Shown here: positions 1 through 5,609 of the stretch, piece after piece
Position numbering within the stretch: the first letter of the stretch is position 1
Layout: every line of letters starts with the position of its first letter
NCBI GenBank assembly: GCA_016206635.1
Contig: JACQRF010000159.1
Span: 1-7,919, forward strand
Length of the DNA: 7,919 nucleotides
Direction: 5' to 3'
Source of the DNA: Candidatus Omnitrophota bacterium
GTDB taxonomy: Bacteria > Omnitrophota > Gorgyraeia > 1-14-0-20-64-10 > JACQQZ01
Position numbers and translations under genes: made by a program
Notes under the pieces: generated by a model
Seen by the model: only the letters and a program-made list of their open reading frames with translations
Databases searched by the model: none
Told to the model about the DNA's origin: nothing

Positions 1-26
1 CCTCAGAACCGTCCCCAGTCTACGCT

Positions 27-30
27 GGAG
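27..30 (+). promoter_or_regulatory. Shine-Dalgarno for the ferredoxin-HAD gene
   Basis: GGAG lies six bases before ATG 37 but only three bases before ATG 34 and directly against TTG 31, so it favours ATG 37 as the start. No promoter is visible in the 30 bases available, and the gene may belong to an operon that begins outside the window. Confidence 0.5.
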
Positions 31-36
31 TTGATG

Positions 37-975
37 ATGCAGCACACCAAAACCCCGTATCGGAAACATCTCTTCGTCTGCGCCAATCAGCGTGAAGGGG
101 AGCAAACCTGCTGCGCCAGGGGCGGCGGCCTGGCGATCCGCGACGCGCTGAAGCGGTACGTCACGGAGCACGGACTCAATGGTGTGGTGCGCGTCAGCTC
201 ATCGGGGTGCCAAGGGTTGTGTGAGGAAGGGCCGAATGTCATGGTGTTCCCCGACAACTACTGGTACCACCACGTGCAGCCGGATGATATGGAGGCGATC
301 ATCCACGCCCATCTGGCGCCGTTGGTAACGGTGCCAGGGGGGCCTGGCCCCCCTGGCACCGAGGAGCGGCCGCTGATCCGCGCGATCCTGTTTGATCTCG
401 GTAACACCCTGCTGCCGTTCGACCACCTGCGCGCGGCGCGGGCCTTGGCGCCCTTTGCCCGCCAGACGCCGGAGGCGCTGTACCAGTCGTTCTTCGATTC
501 CGCGATTCAGCAGGAACACGACGAGGGGAGACTGTCCGGGTTGGAATTCTACGAGCGGGTCCGCCGGGAGTACGATCTGACCTGCACCTACGAGCAGTTC
601 ATCCCGCGGTGGAACGACATCTTTTGGGAGAACGCCGAGGTCGCGGCGCTGGTGCGCCGGTTGAAGGGCTCGTATCGCCTCGTGGGGATCTCCAACACCA
701 ATCGGCTGCATTTTGAGGACGCGCGGGCCCGATATCCGGTGGTGCGGGAGATCGAAACGTGGATGCTCTCCTACGAGGTCGGCGCCCGCAAGCCGGAGGC
801 CGCGATCTATCGGCGGGCGATCGAGGCGGCCGGCGTGCCGCCGCAGGAGATCGTCTACGTGGACGACCGGCTGGATTTGGTCGAGGCCGGGCGCGCCCTC
901 GGCCTGCAGGCCCACCTGTTCATCAATGCCCGGCGCCTGGCGACGCAGCTGGCCGCCGCCGGCGTGACGCTGTAG
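37..975 (+). CDS. Fusion of a [2Fe-2S] thioredoxin-like ferredoxin domain and a HAD-family phosphatase
   Basis: The product is 312 residues from ATG 37; TTG 31 and ATG 34 are alternative starts. I chose ATG 37 because GGAG at 27-30 lies six bases upstream. Residues about 10-95 form a thioredoxin-like [2Fe-2S] ferredoxin domain with cysteines at 15, 26, 58 and 62 (C-x10-C-x31-C-x3-C), which matches the family spacing; C25 is an extra cysteine. Residues about 113-312 are a HAD hydrolase. Motif I is FDLGNTLL (nucleophile D120), motif II is S219 in GISNTN, motif III is K252 in GARKP, and motif IV is D276-D277. Motif I has Gly122 where most HADs have the second Asp, as in YihX-like sugar phosphatases. 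The substrate is unknown. The linker (98-109) is encoded by a palindrome, and separate HAD proteins usually begin near the MIRAILFDLGNTL-like position, so two ancestral genes may have been joined here. The reading frame is open to the window edge, so a longer N-terminus cannot be excluded. Confidence 0.85.
   Translation: MQHTKTPYRKHLFVCANQREGEQTCCARGGGLAIRDALKRYVTEHGLNGVVRVSSSGCQGLCEEGPNVMVFPDNYWYHHVQPDDMEAIIHAHLAPLVTVPGGPGPPGTEERPLIRAILFDLGNTLLPFDHLRAARALAPFARQTPEALYQSFFDSAIQQEHDEGRLSGLEFYERVRREYDLTCTYEQFIPRWNDIFWENAEVAALVRRLKGSYRLVGISNTNRLHFEDARARYPVVREIETWMLSYEVGARKPEAAIYRRAIEAAGVPPQEIVYVDDRLDLVEAGRALGLQAHLFINARRLATQLAAAGVTL
330..360. repeat. 31-base palindrome inside the ferredoxin-HAD gene
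   Basis: The two arms are GGTGCCAGGGGGGCC and its exact complement, separated by a single T. It is read in frame as a Gly/Pro-rich linker (VPGGPGPPGT) between the two domains. It has no T-tract and sits mid-gene, so it is not a terminator. The outer nine bases on each side are identical to those of the palindrome at 1291-1315. Confidence 0.85.
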
Positions 976-985
976 AAAGGGCCGT

Positions 986-1906
986 ATGCCACCTATGGCG
1001 ACCCAGACGATCCGCATCGGGCACAGCCCGGACCCCGACGACGCGTTCATGTTTTACGCGATGACCCAGGGGAAAATCCCATCCCCCGGGTTCCAAATCG
1101 AGCATGTGCTCGAGGACATTGAGACGTTGAACGAGCGGGCGCGGCGCGGCGAGCTGGACGTCACCGCCTTCTCCCTCCACGCGTATGCCTACTGCGCGGC
1201 CCACTACAAGATCCTCGCCAGCGGCGCCAGCATGGGGGACGGCTACGGGCCGATCGTGGTCACTCGCCACAAGGGACAGTCCCCTTGGGCGGTGCCAGGC
1301 CTGAGGCCTGGCACCGGCAACGAGGAGAGTTCCCAGGGAACAGTTCCGGACGGAGCAACCGTGGCGATCCCGGGGCGATTGACGACAGCGGCGATGACGC
1401 TGCGGTTGTGGGCCGGGCCGGTCAAGACCATCATCTTGCCGTTTGACCAGATTCTCGACGCGGTGCGCCAGGGGCGAGTCGCGGCCGGGATCCTCATCCA
1501 CGAAGGCCAGTTGACGTATGCCGGCGAGGGGCTCCACAAGGTGGTGGACCTTGGCGAGTGGTGGATGGAGACCAGCGGGTTGCCGCTGCCGCTGGGGGTC
1601 AACGGCGTGCGCCGCGATTTGCCGAACGCGCAGCAGCTCGAACTCGCTCAGCTGATGCGGCGGAGCATCGCGTACGCCCTGGCGCATCGGTCGGAGGCGC
1701 TGGCCTACGCTCAACTGTATGGGCGCGGGCTCGATCTGCCGAGGACGGATCAGTTTGTTGGGATGTACGTCAACCACTGGACCGAGGAGTGCGGGCGACA
1801 CGGTCGCGAGGCCATGACCGCGCTGCTGGCACGGGCGGCCGAAGTCGGCATCATCCCCGCGCCGTGCGTGCCGGAATTCGTGGAGGATGGCGTCGCCCTC
1901 GCATGA
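986..1906 (+). CDS. mqnD: MqnD-family protein (1,4-dihydroxy-6-naphthoate synthase-like)
   Basis: This 306-residue protein resembles the periplasmic-binding-fold enzyme MqnD, which cleaves cyclic dehypoxanthine futalosine to 1,4-dihydroxy-6-naphthoate in the futalosine route to menaquinone; it would act in the cytoplasm. Visible family features are IRIGHSPDPDDAFMFYAM (9-26), LDVTAFSLHAYAY (57-69), VAIPGRLTTA (126-135) and GILIHEGQLTY (168-178). His172 is the likely counterpart of the catalytic His in characterised MqnD. The N-terminal motif is DPDD where classical MqnD has CPND, so a paralogous function in the same family is possible. Residues about 96-120 (KGQSPWAVPGLRPGTG onward) are an extra segment encoded by a palindromic repeat, placed in a loop just before the conserved GATVAIPG. 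GAAAGGG at 975-981 supports ATG 986; ATG 995 is an alternative. The gene starts 10 bases after the HAD stop and overlaps the next gene by ATGA. Confidence 0.78.
   Translation: MPPMATQTIRIGHSPDPDDAFMFYAMTQGKIPSPGFQIEHVLEDIETLNERARRGELDVTAFSLHAYAYCAAHYKILASGASMGDGYGPIVVTRHKGQSPWAVPGLRPGTGNEESSQGTVPDGATVAIPGRLTTAAMTLRLWAGPVKTIILPFDQILDAVRQGRVAAGILIHEGQLTYAGEGLHKVVDLGEWWMETSGLPLPLGVNGVRRDLPNAQQLELAQLMRRSIAYALAHRSEALAYAQLYGRGLDLPRTDQFVGMYVNHWTEECGRHGREAMTALLARAAEVGIIPAPCVPEFVEDGVALA
1272..1347. repeat. Composite palindromic element inside mqnD
   Basis: The core, 1291-1315, is a perfect palindrome: a 12-base arm GGTGCCAGGCCT, one G, and the complementary arm. It is flanked by GGGACAGTCCCCTTGGG (1273-1289) and TTCCCAGGGAACAGTTCC (1330-1347). 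These flanks are imperfect inverted copies of each other, and each contains smaller palindromes (GGGAC-A-GTCCC, TTCCC-A-GGGAA, GGAAC-A-GTTCC). The whole unit therefore looks like a nested hairpin of REP type. It keeps the mqnD frame open and adds roughly 24 residues. Confidence 0.75.
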
Positions 1907-2637
1907 AACTTCGCGGCGCGGTCGCCTTGGTCACCGGCGGGGCGGTCCGGGTCGGGCGGGCGATCGCCGTCGCGTTGGCCGATCGCGGGGCCACCGTCGC
2001 GATGACCTACCGGACATCATCCGTTGAGGCTGAGGCAGTCGTGCGGAGCATCCGGAAACGAGGCCGCAAGGCGCTCGCCATCCGCGCGGACCAATCCGAC
2101 ATCGCGCAAATCCGGGCGGCGGTGCGGACCATCGAGCGACAGTTTGGTCGGATCGACGTGTTGGTCAACAGCGCCTCCAATTTTTATCCCACCCCCTTCC
2201 TCACGGCCACCGCCGCGCAATGGGACGACCTCCACGCGGTGAACTTGCGCGCCCCATTCTTTTGGACGCAGGCGGTGGCGCCCGGCATGGCGCGCCGCCG
2301 GCGTGGCGTGGTGGTCAACATCGCGGACGTGTCGGCGTTCAATCCGTGGACGGCCTACTTGCCGTACTGCGTGGCGAAGGCCGGCGTGGTGGCGCTGACG
2401 CGCGGATTGGCCAAGGCGCTCGCGCCGCACGTGCGGGTGAACGCCGTCGCGCCGGGGCCAATCCTCCCGCCGCCGGGGCTCAGCCGCGCCGAGCGCCGCC
2501 GGGCCGCGGCGAAGACCCTCCTGAAACGCTGGGGTTCACCGGATGATATCGCCCGGACCGTGCTGTATCTGGTGGAAGGCTCTGATTTCGTGACCGGTCA
2601 GGTGATCGCCGTTGACGGTGGCCGCCTCCTGAGCTAA
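1903..2637 (+). CDS. SDR-family reductase, pteridine reductase-like (PTR1/FolM type)
   Basis: This 244-residue short-chain dehydrogenase/reductase has a Rossmann cofactor motif TGGAVRVG (11-18); Arg16 in TGxxxRxG is typical of NADPH-using pteridine reductases. Other family features are NSAS (89-92) in place of the common NNAG, N114 in VNLRAPFF, the Y155-x3-K159 pair in YCVAK, and a C-terminal TGQVIAVDGGR (231-241). The residue 13 positions before the catalytic Tyr, usually Ser in SDRs, is Asp142. Leishmania PTR1 (D181/Y194/K198) and E. coli FolM also carry Asp there. This favours reduction of pterins or dihydrofolate over a FabG-type ketoreductase; the actual substrate is inferred. The ATG overlaps the mqnD stop (ATGA) and the stop overlaps the mutY start (TAATG), so translation is probably coupled. 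Confidence 0.85.
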   Translation: MKLRGAVALVTGGAVRVGRAIAVALADRGATVAMTYRTSSVEAEAVVRSIRKRGRKALAIRADQSDIAQIRAAVRTIERQFGRIDVLVNSASNFYPTPFLTATAAQWDDLHAVNLRAPFFWTQAVAPGMARRRRGVVVNIADVSAFNPWTAYLPYCVAKAGVVALTRGLAKALAPHVRVNAVAPGPILPPPGLSRAERRRAAAKTLLKRWGSPDDIARTVLYLVEGSDFVTGQVIAVDGGRLLS

Positions 2638-3338
2638 TGCCTCCCGCGTTCAGAAAGCGCCCCCGCGTCGCGCACGCCCGGCGGCTGCAGCACTTCCGGC
2701 GCCATTTGCTGCGCTGGTATGCGACGCACCAGCGCCCGCTGCCGTGGCGCCGGACGCGCGATCCCTATGCCATCCTGGTGTCGGAGATCATGCTGCAGCA
2801 GACGCAGGTGGACCGGGTCATTCCGAAGTACCACGAGTTCTTGCGGAAGTATCCGACGACCCGCGCGCTGGCCACGGCCAATCCGCGGGAGGTTCGCAAG
2901 ACGTGGTATCCACTCGGCTACAACATCCGGCCGGCGCGGCTGCAGGAGATTGCGCGGGAGGCGGTCACGAAATACGGCGGCGCCATCCCAAACCGGCACG
3001 AGGATCTGATGGCGATGGACGGGGTGGGGCGGTACACGGCGGGGGCGGTCCTGAGTTTCGCGTTTCGGAAAGACGCCCCGATCCTCGATACCAACGTCCG
3101 GCGGGTGTTACGGCGGGTGTTCGGGGTCCACGGGGATCCGATGCGGGCCCCGGCCCAGCAGCGGTTGTGGGATTTGGCCGCGGCGGTGATCCCGAAAGGC
3201 AAAGGGTACGTGTTCAACCAGGCGCTGATGGATTTCGGGGCGACGTTGTGCACGGCGCGCAAGCCGGCTTGCCTGGTTTGCCCGATGCAGCTCGTCTGCA
3301 CGGCCTACCCGGATGGGCGGGTGGACGACCATGGGTGA
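2637..3338 (+). CDS. mutY: A/G-specific adenine DNA glycosylase, short form without the C-terminal domain
   Basis: This 233-residue protein of the HhH-GPD/endonuclease III superfamily would remove adenine mispaired with 8-oxoguanine. Visible elements are LPWRRTRDPYAILVSEIMLQQTQV (35-58, catalytic Glu50), the helix-hairpin-helix MDGVGRYTAGAV (127-138, Tyr133), the catalytic Asp151 in ILDTNVRRVLRRVFG, and a [4Fe-4S] loop with C205, C212, C215 and C221 (C-x6-C-x2-C-x5-C). Typical MutY has about 350 residues, with a C-terminal Nudix-like domain that recognises 8-oxoG. This protein stops some 12 residues after the last cluster cysteine, and a separate Nudix gene overlaps its end by eight bases. 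The segment W90-YPLGYN-IRPARL differs from the common WQGLGYY-RARNL and may mark a distinct branch. A MIG-like mismatch glycosylase is the main alternative. Confidence 0.88.
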   Translation: MPPAFRKRPRVAHARRLQHFRRHLLRWYATHQRPLPWRRTRDPYAILVSEIMLQQTQVDRVIPKYHEFLRKYPTTRALATANPREVRKTWYPLGYNIRPARLQEIAREAVTKYGGAIPNRHEDLMAMDGVGRYTAGAVLSFAFRKDAPILDTNVRRVLRRVFGVHGDPMRAPAQQRLWDLAAAVIPKGKGYVFNQALMDFGATLCTARKPACLVCPMQLVCTAYPDGRVDDHG

Positions 3339-3804
3339 CACGATCCGCACCGTGGGGGTCGCGCTCATCCTCGAGGGGCCTCGGGTGTTGGTGACCCAGC
3401 GGCGGCGCGATGACAGTTTCCCCATGTCGTGGGAGTTCCCCGGAGGGACGTGCGAACCGAACGAGACGTTGCAGGGATGCATCGTGCGAGAGATGCGGGA
3501 GGAGCTCGGCGTGACCGTTGAGGTGGAGGCGTCGGGGCCGGATGTGGTCTACCACTATCCGGACTGGACGATCCGGCTGGTCAGCTTCTGGTGCCGGATT
3601 ACTGAGGGCGTCCCGGCGCCGCTGGAGGCGGCCGACGTCCGGTGGGTCACGGCCCCGGAGCTGGCGCAGTATCAATTCCCCCCGGCGAGCGGGCCGCTCA
3701 TTGAGGCGGTGAAGCGGCGATTGATGGCGACCCCCACACTGCCCCCCCACCCGTTCCCTCTCCCCTCAGGGGAGAGGGTTAGGGGTGAGGGGAGGGTGTC
3801 GTGA
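3331..3804 (+). CDS. Nudix hydrolase, MutT-like 8-oxo-dGTP diphosphatase candidate
   Basis: The product is 157 residues from ATG 3331. ATG 3313 is possible, but the GGGTGG run at 3318-3323 sits at a good distance before 3331 and the protein then begins MGDTIRTVGVALI. The Nudix box G39-x5-E45-x7-REMREELGV (53-61) is complete, so an active pyrophosphohydrolase is expected, unlike the degenerate Nudix fold at the C-terminus of MutY. The pattern MSWEFPGGT (32-40), LEAADVRWVTAPEL (98-111) and QFPPASGPLIEAV (115-127) matches MutT/8-oxo-dGTPase relatives that sanitise the nucleotide pool. It overlaps mutY by eight bases, so the two GO-system activities lie side by side. Residues about 135-157 (PTLPPHPFPLPSGERVRGEG) are encoded by a palindromic repeat and are unlikely to belong to the fold; the natural end is near residue 133. 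Confidence 0.85.
   Translation: MGDTIRTVGVALILEGPRVLVTQRRRDDSFPMSWEFPGGTCEPNETLQGCIVREMREELGVTVEVEASGPDVVYHYPDWTIRLVSFWCRITEGVPAPLEAADVRWVTAPELAQYQFPPASGPLIEAVKRRLMATPTLPPHPFPLPSGERVRGEGRVS
3737..3798. repeat. Palindromic repeat at the Nudix/suhB-like junction
   Basis: The perfect core, 3756-3778, has 11-base arms CCCTCTCCCCT and AGGGGAGAGGG around a single C. The outer parts (CACTG-C-rich on the left, GGGGTGAGGGGAGGGTG on the right) continue an imperfect inverted repeat to about 3737 and 3798. This C-rich/G-rich hairpin with a GGTTAGGGGTGAGGGG-like tail resembles a repeat seen widely in environmental bacterial genomes (recognised from memory, not searched). It encodes the Nudix C-terminal tail and contains the next gene's Shine-Dalgarno. 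It has no T-tract, so it is not a typical terminator. Confidence 0.8.
3791..3796 (+). promoter_or_regulatory. Shine-Dalgarno of the IMPase gene, inside the repeat
   Basis: GGAGGG lies four bases before GTG 3801 and is part of the right arm of the palindromic repeat. It supports GTG 3801 over ATG 3840, which has no such site. In the folded mRNA hairpin this site could be partly hidden. Confidence 0.6.
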
Positions 3805-4616
3805 GCCGGAGCGATTTGATCGGTTGCCGAACAGTGGCCATGGGGGCGGCCGAGGCGGCGGGGCGCCTGCTCATGCAGTCGCTGGGCCGGCTGCGGGCCG
3901 GGCAGGTGGCGCGGAAAGGGGCCAGCGATTACGTGACGGCGGTGGATCGCGCCGCCGAGCGGCTTATCCTGCAGCGGATCCGGGCGCGATTCCCGGCGCA
4001 TCGGATCGTCGCCGAGGAGTCCGGCCGCAGCGCGCGCTCGACCGCCAGCGCCTACGAATGGTTCGTCGATCCGATTGATGGGACGACGAACTACATCCAT
4101 CAATTCCCGGCCTTCTGCGTGTCAATCGGCCTGGCGTGCGAGGGATGCATGGTGCTCGGCGTGGTGTACGACCCGTGGCGGGATGAGCTGTTCCACGGCG
4201 CCCGCGGCGGCGGGGCCTTCTGCAACCGCCGGCGCATCCATGTGGCCGCGCGCCGGCATCTCTGCGACGGGTTGATCGCGACCGGGTTTCCGGTCCGGAT
4301 TCAGCGGCGCCTCACCGCGTACCTGACGTCATTCCGACAGGTGTTTCTCCACTCGAGCGGGATCCGCCGGGCCGGCTCGGCGGCGCTGGATCTGGCATAC
4401 ACCGCGTGCGGGCGGGTGGACGGGTTCTGGGAGATGGGGTTGTCGCCGTGGGACATCGCGGCCGGCACGTTGCTCGTGGAGGAGGCCGGCGGCCGGGTGT
4501 CCGACTTCGCCGGCGGCGACGGCTACCTGGCGCACGGCTCCGTGCTCGTGGCCAATCCTGCGCTGCACGCGCAGCTCGTGCGGCTCCTGCGGCCGATCTT
4601 TCCCACCGGCCACTAG
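3801..4616 (+). CDS. Inositol monophosphatase family phosphatase (SuhB-like)
   Basis: This 271-residue Mg2+-dependent, lithium-sensitive-type phosphatase has the normal family length. Metal and catalytic motifs are K39-GASDYVTAVD49, E72-E73 in VAEES, the signature D90-PIDGTTN (Asp90, Asp93) and the second signature SPWDIAAGTLLVEEAGG with Asp218 (215-231). HSSGIRRAGSAALDLAYTACG (184-204) is the usual substrate-site region. Family members dephosphorylate myo-inositol 1-phosphate but also fructose-1,6-bisphosphate, histidinol phosphate, NADP or PAP, and the sequence does not separate these. The GTG start overlaps the Nudix stop (GTGA) and is preceded by GGAGGG. The N-terminal residues LIGCRTVAMGAAEAAGRLL align with the family's first helix, which supports the upstream GTG. 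It is the last gene before a strong terminator. Confidence 0.88.
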   Translation: MSRSDLIGCRTVAMGAAEAAGRLLMQSLGRLRAGQVARKGASDYVTAVDRAAERLILQRIRARFPAHRIVAEESGRSARSTASAYEWFVDPIDGTTNYIHQFPAFCVSIGLACEGCMVLGVVYDPWRDELFHGARGGGAFCNRRRIHVAARRHLCDGLIATGFPVRIQRRLTAYLTSFRQVFLHSSGIRRAGSAALDLAYTACGRVDGFWEMGLSPWDIAAGTLLVEEAGGRVSDFAGGDGYLAHGSVLVANPALHAQLVRLLRPIFPTGH

Positions 4617-4649
4617 AAAAAGGGCCGCTTATATAAGCGGCCCTTTTTT
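4617..4649 (+). terminator. Rho-independent terminator, perfect 32-base palindrome
   Basis: Five A, the 11-base arm GGGCCGCTTAT, its exact complement and five T (4617-4648) form a perfect palindrome, with a sixth T at 4649. The GC-rich stem (GGGCCGC/GCGGCCC) with an AT-rich loop and a run of six T on the + strand is a textbook intrinsic terminator. It starts at the base after the IMPase stop codon. Its symmetry would let it work in both directions, but both flanking genes are on the + strand. Confidence 0.93.
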
Positions 4650-4651
4650 GC

Positions 4652-4657
4652 TAAGAT
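4652..4657 (+). promoter_or_regulatory. Putative -10 box of trxB (leaderless type)
   Basis: TAAGAT (TANNNT pattern) ends seven bases before the trxB ATG at 4665, so transcription would begin at or next to the start codon. No Shine-Dalgarno is visible between the terminator T-run and the ATG, which fits a leaderless mRNA. A -35 at the proper distance would fall on TTATAT (4629-4634) inside the terminator loop and is weak. Confidence 0.5.
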
Positions 4658-4664
4658 AGACACC

Positions 4665-5609
4665 ATGGCTGAAACCATTGAACATGTCGTGATCCTCGGA
4701 TCGGGCCCGGCGGGGTTGACGGCGGCGATTTACGCCGCCCGCGCCAATCTCCGGCCCGTCGTGATCGAAGGGGCCGTGATGGGCGGCCAGCTCATGACGA
4801 CAACGGATGTCGAGAATTACCCGGGATTTCCCAAAGGGGTCCTGGGGCCCGAGCTGATGGAGCTGATGCATCAGCAGGCCGAGCGGTTCGACACCCGGTT
4901 CGTGCGCGGCGATGTCGCGGCGGTCAACGTGCGCCAGCAACCGTTCACCGTGACGACGGACGACGGGCAGACCTTCACGACCCGAACGCTCATCGTGGCG
5001 ACCGGCGCCTCCGCCATGTACTTGGGGCTCCCATCGGAGAAGGCGTTGCTCGGCCACGGCGTCTCGGCCTGCGCCACCTGCGATGCGTTTTTCTTCAAGG
5101 GCAAGGAGGTCGTGGTGGTCGGCGGCGGCGACACGGCGATGGAAGAGGCCACCTTCCTGACGAAATTCGCCACCAAGGTGACGATCGTCCACCGCCGGGA
5201 TGCCTTCCGCGCGTCGAAGATCATGCAGGAGCGGGCGCTGAACAATCCGAAAATCGCGGTGATCTGGGACAGTACCGTCGAGGAAGTCCATGACCCGGCA
5301 GCCAAGAAGGTGACCGGCGTGCGCCTGCGGAATCTCAAGACGACCCAGACGACCGAGCTGCGCTGCGACGGGTTGTTCCTGGCGATCGGCCATCAGCCGA
5401 ACACCGGGTTCCTGAAAGGCCAGGTGGACTTGGACGCAAAAGGGTATCTCGTCGTCCGCGATCAGACCCGGACGAGCGTCGAGGGGGTCTTCTCGGCCGG
5501 CGACGTGCACGACATCCGGTACCGGCAGGCGGTGACCGCGGCCGGCAGCGGGTGCATGGCGGCGCTCGATGTGGAGAAATATCTGGAGGGGCACGGATGG
5601 GGACATTGA
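4665..5609 (+). CDS. trxB: Thioredoxin reductase (NADPH)
   Basis: This 314-residue low-molecular-weight thioredoxin reductase, an FAD flavoenzyme, passes electrons from NADPH to thioredoxin in the cytoplasm. It shows the FAD-binding GSGPAGLTAA (12-21), GGQLMTTTDVENYPGFP (40-56), the redox-active disulfide C136-ATC-C139 followed by Asp140, the NADPH-binding GGGDTAMEEA (153-162) and HRRDAFRASKIM (176-187), and the second FAD motif VEGVFSAGDVHDIRYRQAV (272-290). HRR with the downstream R is the usual sign of NADPH preference. Length and motif order are those of a complete enzyme. The ATG at 4665 starts MAETIEHVVILGSG, close to family starts. It follows the terminator after a 15-base gap and overlaps the DJ-1-like gene by 13 bases, so it is the likely first gene of a second operon. 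Confidence 0.95.
   Translation: MAETIEHVVILGSGPAGLTAAIYAARANLRPVVIEGAVMGGQLMTTTDVENYPGFPKGVLGPELMELMHQQAERFDTRFVRGDVAAVNVRQQPFTVTTDDGQTFTTRTLIVATGASAMYLGLPSEKALLGHGVSACATCDAFFFKGKEVVVVGGGDTAMEEATFLTKFATKVTIVHRRDAFRASKIMQERALNNPKIAVIWDSTVEEVHDPAAKKVTGVRLRNLKTTQTTELRCDGLFLAIGHQPNTGFLKGQVDLDAKGYLVVRDQTRTSVEGVFSAGDVHDIRYRQAVTAAGSGCMAALDVEKYLEGHGWGH
5585..5591 (+). promoter_or_regulatory. Shine-Dalgarno that sets the DJ-1/PfpI start
   Basis: GGAGGGG lies five bases before ATG 5597 within the 3' end of trxB. It favours ATG 5597 over the upstream in-frame ATG 5552, whose extra 15 residues (MHGGARCGEISGGAR) have no family likeness. Confidence 0.7.

Noticed and set aside
1..30. GTCCCC-containing sequence at the window start as another copy of the GGGACAGTCCCC-type repeat, or as the end of an upstream gene
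   Set aside because: Only a few bases match, there is no paired arm in view, and 30 bases are too few to call a gene end.
330..360. The palindrome as a transcription terminator
   Set aside because: It has no following T-run and lies inside an open reading frame that continues into a complete HAD domain.
1272..1347. The hairpin cluster as a CRISPR fragment or attachment site
   Set aside because: There are no regularly spaced direct repeats and no spacers, integrase or tRNA nearby; the inverted symmetry fits a REP-like unit better.
199..1801. Minus-strand open frames opposite the HAD and mqnD genes
   Set aside because: Same shadow effect. The plus-strand genes carry clear catalytic motifs.
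3756..3778. The Nudix/IMPase-junction hairpin as a terminator
   Set aside because: It is followed by GTTAGGGG rather than a T-run, and the next gene begins within 25 bases, using a Shine-Dalgarno from the hairpin's arm.
5552..5596. An upstream in-frame ATG for the DJ-1/PfpI gene
   Set aside because: The extra 15 residues do not fit the family, while ATG 5597 has a strong GGAGGGG five bases before it.
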